Below are positions 1 to 8,135 of a DNA stretch of 64,000 nt, piece after piece; position 1 is the stretch's first letter; the number at the start of each line of letters is the position of its first letter. Origin of the DNA: Sporolactobacillus sp. THM7-4 (GTDB lineage: Bacteria > Bacillota > Bacilli > Bacillales > Sporolactobacillaceae); assembly GCF_004153165.1 (NCBI RefSeq), contig NZ_SEMD01000007.1:62001-126000 (forward strand). Direction: 5' to 3'. The notes beneath the pieces are model-generated. The model did no database searches, was not told the DNA's origin, and saw only the letters and a list, made by a program, of their open reading frames with translations. Both the position numbers and the translations under genes were made by a program.

Positions 1-24
1 CCTGTTATGGGATGATTTTGCATA

Positions 25-49
25 TGACGTTTTGTCCGTGCAAACGTCA
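25..49. promoter_or_regulatory. Inverted repeat upstream of the symporter gene
   Basis: TGACGTTT at 25-32 is the exact reverse complement of AAACGTCA at 42-49, with a 9-base loop. It lies about 35 bases before the symporter start, so it could be an operator or the stem of a leader hairpin. No T-run follows, so it is not a classic terminator. Function is inferred from position only. Confidence 0.35.
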
Positions 50-85
50 AAGAATAGAGAACACGGGGAGGGAGCGTAAAGATCA

Positions 86-1549
86 TTGAAAATCGAAACA
101 GCTGTTGCCATCGCCATTTATCTGATCGCCATGCTACTGATCGGTTTTTGGTCTTATAGAAGAACACATACTCTGTCTGATTACATGCTTGGCGGTAGAG
201 AACTTGGCCCCATGGTTACCGCGCTTTCGGCCGGTGCTTCGGACATGAGCGGCTGGCTCGTCATGGGCCTTCCGGGTGCGATGTTCGCCTCGGGAATATC
301 GAACTTATGGTTACCGATCGGCCTGACGATCGGTGCCTATCTGAACTACCTCTTCCTTGCGCCGCGGCTCCGGACGTACACCGAAGTCGCCAATGATTCA
401 ATCACGATTCCGGATTATCTTGAAAATCGGTTTGAGGACGGGAAAAGCATTCTACGCCTCGTTTCCGGCCTCGTTATCTTTATTTTTTTCGTCTTTTACA
501 CATCATCCGGCATGGTCTCCGGAGGGACACTTTTTCAAAGTGCGTTCCATCTTGACTATCGTCTCGGCCTCTTTATCACTGCAGGTGTTGTCATTATTTA
601 TACCCTGGTCGGAGGGTTTCTGGCAGTCAGTTTTACCGACTTCGTACAGGGAACGATTATGTTTGTCGCTCTTATTCTTGTACCGATTGTTGCCTTTACG
701 AGTGTCGGCGGCTACCGGCCGATGATCGATGACCTGCACAGCGTCAATCCGGCACTTCTTGATCTGTTCAAAGGAACATCATTTCTCGGCATTTTGTCGC
801 TTCTTGCCTGGGGTCTTGGCTATTTTGGTCAGCCGCACATTATCGTCCGCTTTATGGCGATTAAGTCTCCAAAAGAGCTGAAGAATGCGCGCAGGATCGG
901 CATCGGCTGGATGATCATCACGCTGCTCGGCGCGTCATTGTCCGGCCTGATCGGTATCTCGTATATCCTGCATCACGGCGGCCGGCTCGCTAATCCGGAA
1001 ACCATTTTTGTCGTGCTGGCAACCGTTCTTTTTCATCCGCTGATTACTGGCTTTATTCTTGCCGCTATGCTCGCCGCCATCATGAGTACCATCTCGTCGC
1101 AGCTGCTTGTCACGGCAAGCGCGGTAACCCAGGATTTCTACAAGACATTCTTCAGACGCTCGGCCTCGAACAGGGAACTGGTTCTGATCAGCCGGCTCTC
1201 CGTGCTTGTTGTTGCGCTCTGCGCTCTTGTTATGGCCTATGTGCCAAACCAGACTATTCTCTCGCTGGTCAGTCACGCATGGGCGGGTTTCGGTGCGTCC
1301 TTCGGTCCTGTCATTCTAATCAGCCTCTACTGGCGACGGATGAATAAATGGGGGGCTCTTGCGGGGATGATCACCGGAGGCCTGACCGTCATCATCTGGC
1401 TCAATGCCGGACTGTCGAATGCGCTTTATGAAATCATACCCGGGTTTATCCTGAGCACGCTGGCCATTTTCATCGTCAGCACGCTCACCGAATCTCCCCC
1501 GAAAACGGTAGATGAATCGTTTGAAAAAATGCTCAAGCCGCTGAAATAA
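86..1549 (+). CDS. putP: Sodium/proline symporter (SSS family, PutP/OpuE type)
   Basis: A 487-residue integral membrane protein that would import proline with sodium ions, either for nutrition or for osmoprotection (OpuE in Bacillus). About 13 hydrophobic segments span the whole length. The SSS-family signatures are visible: the GGR loop around residues 36-39, GASDMSGW near residues 50-57 and GPVILISLYWRRMN near residues 410-423. The start is TTG at 86, preceded by a GGGAGGGAG ribosome site at about 66-75. In B. subtilis an OpuE gene sits in the same neighbourhood as dgkB and rlmCD, which are the next two genes here, so the locus looks syntenic. The length is normal for the family. Assignment to the family is firm; choice between a catabolic and an osmotic role is not possible from sequence. 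Confidence 0.93.
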   Translation: MKIETAVAIAIYLIAMLLIGFWSYRRTHTLSDYMLGGRELGPMVTALSAGASDMSGWLVMGLPGAMFASGISNLWLPIGLTIGAYLNYLFLAPRLRTYTEVANDSITIPDYLENRFEDGKSILRLVSGLVIFIFFVFYTSSGMVSGGTLFQSAFHLDYRLGLFITAGVVIIYTLVGGFLAVSFTDFVQGTIMFVALILVPIVAFTSVGGYRPMIDDLHSVNPALLDLFKGTSFLGILSLLAWGLGYFGQPHIIVRFMAIKSPKELKNARRIGIGWMIITLLGASLSGLIGISYILHHGGRLANPETIFVVLATVLFHPLITGFILAAMLAAIMSTISSQLLVTASAVTQDFYKTFFRRSASNRELVLISRLSVLVVALCALVMAYVPNQTILSLVSHAWAGFGASFGPVILISLYWRRMNKWGALAGMITGGLTVIIWLNAGLSNALYEIIPGFILSTLAIFIVSTLTESPPKTVDESFEKMLKPLK

Positions 1550-1601
1550 AAAATGCCGTTTATCAAAAAATGACGGGCTAACCCAATTGAGCTCATGAAT
1601 C

Positions 1602-1644
1602 AACCCCCTGAAACTGGACAAATAACATACAATTTCAGGGGGTT
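1602..1644 (+). terminator. Hairpin downstream of putP, probable terminator
   Basis: AACCCCCTGAAA at 1602-1613 pairs perfectly with TTTCAGGGGGTT at 1633-1644 over a 19-base loop. It begins 53 bases after the symporter stop and the right arm ends in TTTCGT, a weak T-tract. A terminator is the simplest reading; an insertion-sequence end is a second possibility because the arms are long and GC-rich. Confidence 0.5.
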
Positions 1645-2280
1645 TCGTATAACCTGTACTCAGATGATTGAATCCCGTGATCAGGACTTGTTTTTCAATC
1701 AATCAATCATTTTATGGGTCAGTAAACAAAAAAATAATCCAACTGCTCATGCAGAAGGATTTTCAAAGAAAGAACGTTCGTCCGATTACATTATATGATT
1801 GTATGCAAAGAAACCGGGAGTCTGGAAAAAACGCAATTAATCGCCTGTATTTTACTTTTCTGTTTCAAATGGTCGGAAATTCTCATACGAAAAGTCTATT
1901 TCTGAACAGGAAAGGAAAGGCTGTAAAAGGTTTCGTGTTTTTCTGCAAGTTACGTAACCACCTGAGGGAGATTTTTTCTCGGACTATGGATTTCTTTAAA
2001 CACCGGGCACGGCCGATAGATTTGTGCGACCGCCGATATATCTGGGGTATCGCCGACATATTCAAACCAGCAACTTTTCAATAAATAGACACGGAATGCT
2101 GATTCGCGATCCTTTGCTTTTATAAATCGTTTACAATATAATAAAATTAAACTGAAAAGATCGGAAAGAACAAAGAGTACACGGTATGCGGCTCTTTTAA
2201 CCGCTTATCGATCATCGGAAAAACAATCAGAGATACGATACACTTCCTGACATCGAAAAAGAATGTGGAAATGGGTCTGC
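1645..2280. other. Intergenic stretch with no supported gene
   Basis: Short open frames exist on both strands but none has a ribosome site, recognisable domain or convincing composition. Nothing else is supported. Confidence 0.5.
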
Positions 2281-2298
2281 TATTTCCTCTGGTCAGCT

Positions 2299-2570
2299 GC
2301 TGACTTTTGCCCGCTGTCCCTTTTTATCCCGCCTTAACGGGCAGTAAGTCCCTCACCTTCAGGATTCTGAGAATCCAAAGAAGACAGGCGGACAATTAAC
2401 TGCGCGTAAAGTCCGATGGGCGAAATGAACCATCAGTGCAGGAGGAAGCAGGCTAAAAACTCGGGCGTCCTGTCGCAACGTCTGCACGAACACATCCTGT
2501 ACGCCCGAAAAACCCCAATGATGGAAGTTTCACTTTATCCATGATTTACCGCCTGGGCGGTTTTTATTTA
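2299..2570 (+). ncRNA. Candidate structured RNA or leader upstream of dgkB
   Basis: This gene-free stretch holds several well-formed hairpins in one orientation. GCCCG at 2309-2313 pairs with CGGGC at 2338-2342. GGATTC at 2362-2367 pairs with GAATCC at 2371-2376. TCGGGCGT at 2461-2468 pairs with ACGCCCGA at 2501-2508. It ends in an intrinsic terminator, ACCGCC-TG-GGCGGT at 2548-2561 followed by TTTTT, only 20 bases before the dgkB start. It does not match any riboswitch consensus I know (TPP, FMN, SAM, lysine, cobalamin, T-box, glycine, purine). It could be a free small RNA, a leader of dgkB, or the non-coding end of an IS200/IS605-type element that has lost its ORF. All three are inference. 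Confidence 0.45.
2548..2565 (+). terminator. Intrinsic terminator just before dgkB
   Basis: A 6-bp GC-rich stem (ACCGCC with GGCGGT, 2-base loop) is followed at once by five T residues. Its place right before the dgkB ribosome site means that it ends an upstream transcript or attenuates dgkB. Confidence 0.7.
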
Positions 2571-2588
2571 GAGATTAGGTGATAAAAT

Positions 2589-3527
2589 ATGAAAAAAGCA
2601 CGGATTATATATAATCCGACATCCGGGCGGGAAATGGCCAGAAAGAATATTGCCTACATTCTGGATCGCCTGGAGAGTGCGGGTTATGAAGCATCCGCTT
2701 ATGCAACAAAAGGAAAAGGAGATGCCACAAAAGGCGCGCGCCGGGCGGTAACAAGGAAGTTCGACCTTGTTGTCGCAGCCGGCGGCGACGGGACTATTAA
2801 CGAAGTGGTTAACGGACTGGCCGAGATGGATTATCGTCCGAAGCTCGGCGTCCTGCCACTCGGAACAACCAATGATTTTGCCAGGGCGGTCAATATTCCC
2901 CGCGATATCGTCAAGGCGTGCGACGTCCTTTGCGACGGAGACGAGATCCCCATCGACATCGGGAAGGTCAATGATCGTTATTTCATTAACATGGCTGGCG
3001 GCGGCAAACTGACGGAGCTGACCTATGATGTCCCGAGTAAACTGAAAACGATGCTCGGGCAGATGGCTTATTACATAAAAGGGATGGAAATGCTCCCCTC
3101 GCTCAGACCGATTCCAGTCAAAATTGATTATGACGACCGGACGTTCTCCGGCGATATTATGCTTTTTCTCGTCTCCAACACAAATTCCGTCGGCGGATTT
3201 GAAAGGCTTGCTCCGGAAGCGAAGCTCAATGATGGTATGTTTGATTTAATCATACTCAAGGCAACCAACCTCGCCGAATTCATCCGGCTTGCTTCTCTTG
3301 CGACACGGGGCGAGCATATGAAAGATCCAAAGGTCATATACGCCCAGGCGAGCCGCATCAAGATCGAATCAAGCGAAAAAATGCAGCTGAACCTCGACGG
3401 TGAATACGGGGGCGATCTTCCCGGCGAGATTGTCAACCTTTATCAGCACCTGCACTTGATGGTCCCGAGAAAAATCAGGGACGTTAAGCAGGCAGCAGCC
3501 GAGGACAAAGTTGTTGAACGAAAATGA
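2589..3527 (+). CDS. dgkB: Diacylglycerol kinase DgkB
   Basis: A 312-residue soluble lipid kinase that phosphorylates diacylglycerol to phosphatidic acid, recycling the diacylglycerol released when lipoteichoic acid is made. The N-terminal catalytic domain shows the family motifs: IYNPTSGR at residues 7-14, the nucleotide-binding VVAAGGDGTINEV loop near residues 60-72 and LPLGTTNDFAR near residues 95-105. The acidic cluster in the C-terminal beta-sandwich (KLNDGMFDLIILK, about 213-225, and LNLDGEYGG, about 267-275) fits the structural metal and catalytic residues of Staphylococcus DgkB. The start is ATG at 2589 with a TAGGTGAT ribosome site. It precedes rlmCD as in B. subtilis. Length is normal. 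Confidence 0.95.
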   Translation: MKKARIIYNPTSGREMARKNIAYILDRLESAGYEASAYATKGKGDATKGARRAVTRKFDLVVAAGGDGTINEVVNGLAEMDYRPKLGVLPLGTTNDFARAVNIPRDIVKACDVLCDGDEIPIDIGKVNDRYFINMAGGGKLTELTYDVPSKLKTMLGQMAYYIKGMEMLPSLRPIPVKIDYDDRTFSGDIMLFLVSNTNSVGGFERLAPEAKLNDGMFDLIILKATNLAEFIRLASLATRGEHMKDPKVIYAQASRIKIESSEKMQLNLDGEYGGDLPGEIVNLYQHLHLMVPRKIRDVKQAAAEDKVVERK

Positions 3528-3559
3528 TGCCGGCCGAAACTCCTGAAGGCCCCGGCATC
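3526..3559 (+). terminator. Hairpin overlapping the dgkB stop
   Basis: GATGCCGG at 3526-3533 pairs with CCGGCATC at 3552-3559. There is no T-run directly after it; a T-run occurs only 36 bases further on. It may be a stabilising 3-prime hairpin or an imperfect terminator. Confidence 0.4.
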
Positions 3560-3750
3560 AGCCGCGAGTGCCCGAACTACTGAACAGAGGGCGCTTTTTT
3601 TATATTTTTGTTATCGATGGGTGCAAAATCACAGAGATAAAGAACTTTTCCATAGAGCAGCAGGGAAAAGCTCGACAGAATAGATCGGGGTTTCAACCAG
3701 ACCGGGTAAAAGTTCAACCCAATTGAACCAAAGGTCAACCAAAATCGTTG

Positions 3751-3830
3751 CGTTGCTCCGAACCTGAAAAAGTTACTCCGAATTCAGAAAAAGTTACTCC
3801 GAATCCTGAAAAAAATGGCTCCGAATGTGG
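3751..3830. repeat. Degenerate short tandem array, CTCCGAA units
   Basis: Four copies of a CTCCGAA core spaced 20-22 bases apart, each followed by a run of A residues (GTTACTCCGAAT...GAAAAA). It lies in the 440-base gap between dgkB and rlmCD. Similar arrays with different cores occur at 42604-42670 and 63533-63790. No function can be assigned. Confidence 0.6.
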
Positions 3831-3965
3831 TCCAAATAAACCAGGCCCGAAAACCAGAACCAACCCGGAATAAGTCATCCAGGATCCAATGTGAACAGGG
3901 CTCTAACAACAACGTTTCCTATTAAATATAAATAATCACGAACGATCATAAAGGAGAAAGATAAA

Positions 3966-5339
3966 ATGGCTGAACCCATACCCGTTACCAGGAACGATCA
4001 AGTTGAAGTGACTTTTACCGATCTGACTCAAGGCGGGTCGGGTGTTGCCAAAATCGAAGGCTATACGCTTTTTATTCCAGGAGGCCTTCCAGGCGAAAAA
4101 GCCAAAGTACAGGTACTGAAGACAAAGAAGGGCTATGGCTATGCCCGGATCCTCGAATTTACCCAGATAAGTAAAGATCGGGTCGATGCTCCATGCCCCT
4201 TTTATGATGAGTGCGGCGGCTGCCATATCCAGCATATCAGCGCCGCCGGACAGCTCGCCTATAAACGGGATATCGTTAAAAACGCTCTCGAACGGATCGG
4301 CGGATTGATCGGTATTCCAGTGAGCGAAACACTGGGTATGGACGATCCATGGCGATACCGAAATAAGATTCAGGTACCGGTCGCCTGGCAGAACGGACAC
4401 TTTGCCTTCGGCTTTTACAAAAAACGCAGCCATGACATTGTTGATATGGACCACTGCATCATCACGGACCCTGTCATCGACGAAGTGGTTCAGAAGGCAA
4501 GGCGGATCGCCGAAGAAAAAGGCGTCACACCTTATGATGAAGTCCATAACCGCGGCGTCCTTCGCCATATTATGGCCCGGATCGGATCAAAAACCGGCGA
4601 AGTCATGGTCGTCTTCGTGACAAGAACCGCGGATCTGCCCTTTCGTAAAGCGTTTATCAAAGAGTTGACGGAAACTTATCCGCAGATCAAATCAATCGTT
4701 CAGAATGTCAATACAAAAAGAACAAATGCCATATTCGGAGATGAGACGAAAACACTCTGGGGGCGGGACGTAATTTATGACCAGATCGGCGACGTGACGT
4801 TTTCCATCTCGGCGCGTTCCTTTTTCCAGGTCAACCCTGTTCAGACAGAAATGCTTTACGGAAAAGCTCTTGAATATGCTCAATTAACGGGCGAAGAAAC
4901 GGTCATTGATGCCTACTGTGGAATCGGCACGATCTCGCTATTTCTCGCCCGGAAAGCAAAACAAGTGTACGGCGTGGAAATCGTTCCCGAAGCTATTGAG
5001 GACGCCCGAAAAAACACCGAGCTAAATAAAATTACCAATGCCCATTTCGAAGCGGGCAAGGCGGAAGACGTGATTCCAAAATGGCGGGATGAGGGGATCA
5101 AACCGGATGTTATCGTCGTCGATCCGCCGCGCAAGGGATGCGAAGCCTCGCTGATCAACACGATGATCGCCATGAAGCCGAAGCGGATCGTCTATGTCTC
5201 CTGTAACCCATCAACGCTCGCCCGTGACCTGAAACTCCTCGTTGCAGGCGGCTTCGAAGTCAAAAAAGTTCAGCCGGTCGATATGTTCCCGCAAACGATG
5301 CACGTGGAGTGTGTCGTCTTGATGTCAAGGATTGTGTAG
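3966..5339 (+). CDS. rlmCD: 23S rRNA (uracil-C5)-methyltransferase RlmCD
   Basis: A 457-residue enzyme that makes 5-methyluridine in 23S rRNA using S-adenosylmethionine (positions 747 and 1939 in Gram-positive bacteria). The N-terminal TRAM domain covers about residues 5-65. It is followed by the CxxxxxCGGCxxQH iron-sulphur site (CPFYDECGGCHIQH, about 77-90). The methyltransferase fold holds VIDAYCGIGTISLF near residues 315-328, VVDPPRKGCE near residues 386-395 and the catalytic-cysteine motif VSCNPSTLARD near residues 416-426. The start ATG at 3966 has an AAAGGAG site 8 bases upstream. It follows dgkB, as in B. subtilis. Length and motifs are complete. Confidence 0.95.
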   Translation: MAEPIPVTRNDQVEVTFTDLTQGGSGVAKIEGYTLFIPGGLPGEKAKVQVLKTKKGYGYARILEFTQISKDRVDAPCPFYDECGGCHIQHISAAGQLAYKRDIVKNALERIGGLIGIPVSETLGMDDPWRYRNKIQVPVAWQNGHFAFGFYKKRSHDIVDMDHCIITDPVIDEVVQKARRIAEEKGVTPYDEVHNRGVLRHIMARIGSKTGEVMVVFVTRTADLPFRKAFIKELTETYPQIKSIVQNVNTKRTNAIFGDETKTLWGRDVIYDQIGDVTFSISARSFFQVNPVQTEMLYGKALEYAQLTGEETVIDAYCGIGTISLFLARKAKQVYGVEIVPEAIEDARKNTELNKITNAHFEAGKAEDVIPKWRDEGIKPDVIVVDPPRKGCEASLINTMIAMKPKRIVYVSCNPSTLARDLKLLVAGGFEVKKVQPVDMFPQTMHVECVVLMSRIV

Positions 5340-5364
5340 CACCCAAAATAAAGATTTCCGATCC

Positions 5365-5411
5365 AGCCCTGGTTTTGTGAAAATAAACCTTTCCGGAATC
5401 AGGGCTTTTTT
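5365..5411 (+). terminator. Intrinsic terminator of rlmCD
   Basis: AGCCCTG near 5364-5370 pairs with CAGGGCT at 5400-5406, followed by TTTTTT. It sits 25 bases after the rlmCD stop. Confidence 0.8.
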
Positions 5412-6698
5412 GTATAAACTTTGATAATTCTGCATTTTCTCAACTTCTCTTTTCTCTCTATTTAGGAAAATATTATTTTAAATGCGAAAAACAAGGGAGA
5501 AAATGGCCATTTTTGAATCAAAAATCGTTGAAAATGGGGTGTCTGCTCGCGATCGGTATTTCAAGCTTACTTGCAAATCAGACATTTGTTAACTTGGCGG
5601 AAAACTTTATTTTGAAGCAAACGGTGGAATGCGGGTTTGAGGGGGATGATTTGGGAAAAGTTTATTTGGTGGGTACATAGTAGAGAAAAAATTGGGACGG
5701 GTTTTGTGATATTTGGATCAGATATTTGAAGGAGAAGAGAAAAGGTTATTCTATGACTCTTTTCAAGTTTGTTTTTCACATCTTATCCCCAAATTGTTTT
5801 AGGTTACGAAAACTCTTCAATTGTTATTCGGAAATTGTGCATATCTTTTTATAAATCAAATGGGGGATAAGATAAAGCGCAGGGATCAAAATGTGTCCGA
5901 GTCATGTTAATATTCAGTTCAATACAGCTAGTTTAGCTGGGATCAAAAAACGTCCGTATTTTTGTAAAATATAACCCTATACTTTGTCAAGTATGTCACC
6001 GGCACAGTACAGTTACTAAATGTTTGTATTTGTATTTCTCATGTATAAGTCTATAAAATTTTTCTTAATATTTGTTGGTTCTACACTATTCCTGGTAAAA
6101 AAAAGAAAGTGATATTCACTTTTCTGAAATCTCATATTTAACTTACCTTTTTAAATCAAGTGCAAATTTCAAAAGAACCTGCTTGTATCTGTCTCAAATG
6201 TTTTAAAAGTCGTTATCTCTCTTAAGTTTTCTACTTGCATTTGATAACCCAGGGTTTGCCAAGGGTAAATTTAGGATTCCCCTGTTTTTGAACATTTCGT
6301 TCATCACTTTTTTATTCGATCATAGCACCTTCGATGTTCTCCATGCAATCCGGTGTCATTCAGGTAATTTAATTCAGGACCTTATTCAAAACCTAGTTCA
6401 ATAGGAAGACAAACTCAGGCTGGATCAAATGTTCAGTTTTTCTTTTGCTCAATAGGCTCAAATCCCTTTCCCTACTAAGGTTCATGGGATTTTCAATTTT
6501 TATCATTAGGAGATCCACTGTTGGAACCGGGCTATTCTCAGTCTTTTTCATGTAGTTTCCAACCAGTTCATTCTGTCAGTTCACCAATCTTTTCTTTCTA
6601 TTTCGGAACCAACCTTTTAATATTGCCAGCGGTCATTAAAATGTGGTTGCAGCCTTGGGGGGGGTAAGCATGGGGGCGGGAACTGACTTTTTTACAGT
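5412..6698. other. Gene-free AT-rich boundary region
   Basis: Nearly 1.3 kb without a convincing coding frame on either strand. Composition turns sharply AT-rich right after the rlmCD terminator, marking the edge of the accessory island. A G-run at about 6658-6665 and an A-run at about 6099-6107 occur. I see no integrase, tRNA or clear attachment repeat. Confidence 0.5.
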
Positions 6699-6851
6699 GG
6701 AATAATCGACAAGAAGTTAATCGAAGCAGTAAGGAGAAATGTCAGATATCCCAAAGCGAAGAAGAATTACAACTCTACCTGTTACTACGAAAACAAGATT
6801 GACACTAAAAATGAGCAATTGATAAGGCAGATAAGTAGTTTGCTGAAATAG
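6699..6851 (+). pseudogene. C-terminal fragment of an unknown protein
   Basis: An in-frame stretch of 50 codons ending in TAG reads GIIDKKLIEAV... and ...LIRQISSLLK, lysine-rich and helix-like, with sound codon use. It has no start codon with a ribosome site, and upstream sequence in the same frame is closed by a stop. It looks like the tail of a gene whose front was lost. I do not recognise the family. Confidence 0.3.
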
Positions 6852-6997
6852 GAAGGGAGAAAGAACTGGGGAAGAAGCGGAACCATCATACCTTGTTCGG
6901 TTTCCGAAAAAGAGACGATCAAAAAGACGGTTTTAGTAGAACAGGATTATGATGGAAAAAGTTGTTTTTTCCTTTATGATAAAGGAGAGGTGATTTC

Positions 6998-7744
6998 ATG
7001 AAAATAAATATTATCCCCTTTGAAGACATAGCTAATGTTGACCTTAGAGAAACTACGAGAGAAAGTCCCTTGAAAGATTTTGAGCTTCCAAAAGGAATGT
7101 TTCAAAAAGAAGACAATCGCCTTCTTGACTTAGACAATTGGGACAGGCAACATTGGGAAGGAGTCTTAGAAAATAGATTGCTTTCGGTAGACCGCAATTT
7201 TGGTTATGCAATGTATTACTATTATAGGGGCATCCCTGATGAGGAATGGTATATTTCTCCAGGTAAACAAGGTCAATCAGTTCAATATTACCCTCATTTT
7301 GAAGAAAAGCATTACAGTAACTTTATTAACTTCATATATTTTGTTGATGTATTCTTTTTGCAATCTTCTACGGTATATGAAACTATTGGTCATTTGTTGT
7401 TTAAACTGTTTGGCTTTGAACTCAATGAAGACAATCCAAGAGATCAAATAAGTTTTAACAATGCAATTTTTAAATTGAAAGAGGTAAACCGCTCTTTATA
7501 TAGAGATTTAATCAAAGTAAAATACTCTGATGACTATAAACATGGAATACGTATGAGGAACGATATTGCCCATAATTACCCCCCCTATCAGATAGACTCT
7601 GGTATCTCAAAATCAAGAGGATTAGTCACTTTTGGTGTTGGCAAATATACAACTACAACTGAAATTAAAGAGGTAATGATTGGCCTTTTAAGAAGTATCA
7701 AGGCAACTATTGAGGTGCTTGAAAAACACCTGCCCATAAAATAG
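6998..7744 (+). CDS. HEPN-domain protein, putative RNase effector
   Basis: A 248-residue AT-rich protein of unknown role. The C-terminal half is helical and holds RMRNDIAH at residues 185-192; R187-N-D-I-A-H192 fits the R-X4-6-H catalytic signature of HEPN nucleases, with the polar residue after Arg (Asn188) also as expected. A hydrophobic helix at about 107-125 precedes it. The overall look resembles Cthe_2314-like HEPN proteins; that link is from memory and moderate. The start ATG at 6998 has a strong AAAGGAGAGGTG site. The next gene (392 bases on, same strand) is a KAP NTPase, and a type I restriction system follows, which suggests phage defence or another conflict role. No transmembrane segment long enough to be sure of membrane anchoring. 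Function beyond HEPN is not established. Confidence 0.62.
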   Translation: MKINIIPFEDIANVDLRETTRESPLKDFELPKGMFQKEDNRLLDLDNWDRQHWEGVLENRLLSVDRNFGYAMYYYYRGIPDEEWYISPGKQGQSVQYYPHFEEKHYSNFINFIYFVDVFFLQSSTVYETIGHLLFKLFGFELNEDNPRDQISFNNAIFKLKEVNRSLYRDLIKVKYSDDYKHGIRMRNDIAHNYPPYQIDSGISKSRGLVTFGVGKYTTTTEIKEVMIGLLRSIKATIEVLEKHLPIK

Positions 7745-8135
7745 AGAAGCAAATAGGCACCTCTTTGTTTTGTAAGAGATCTATGTCTGGGGTTTTTTAA
7801 CAAAAGGATGCTATGAGAAATAAAAAAATGGAACAAAATACACTGAGGAGCAAGTAACAACACTTTCACATCAGTTAATAAAAATTTCTTGCTCCTATTT
7901 GTCATATTATTATCTTCCTGTCAAAACCTCGGTTTCCCTGCTATAAAAAGGTCGTTACTGGCTCAGTAGGAAGTTAGATAGGCTCAGTGGCGAACCAGGA
8001 CATTTGCAGAGAATACTCACTACCAATTTTTGCTGTTTCCGGTCTTTTACAAGTTACAGGTTTGGTAAATCAGGAGGTTAGTGTTAGCTGGTTAATCATT
8101 GACAAGTATTGTATCGGGAAAGAAGGAATGCGTGA
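7745..8135 (+). other. Gap between the HEPN and KAP genes
   Basis: A 391-base stretch with no supported gene. GAGGTGC at 7712-7718 and GCACCTC at 7757-7763, the latter followed by TTTGTTTT, may form a weak terminator for the HEPN gene. If so, the KAP gene has its own promoter. GCTCAGT is repeated near 7960 and 7980. Confidence 0.4.

Noticed and set aside
1668-2084. 138-codon open frame after putP
   Set aside because: Basic, Phe/Arg-rich and without start signal or domain; the region reads as non-coding.
2299-2570. Known riboswitch before dgkB
   Set aside because: None of the conserved cores of common Firmicute riboswitches or a T-box is present.
3936-4568. 210-codon open frame antisense to rlmCD
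   Set aside because: Covers the TRAM and iron-sulphur part of rlmCD in reverse; no ribosome site.
5567-5779. 70-codon minus-strand frame after rlmCD
   Set aside because: AT-driven frame with no ribosome site and no conserved motif.
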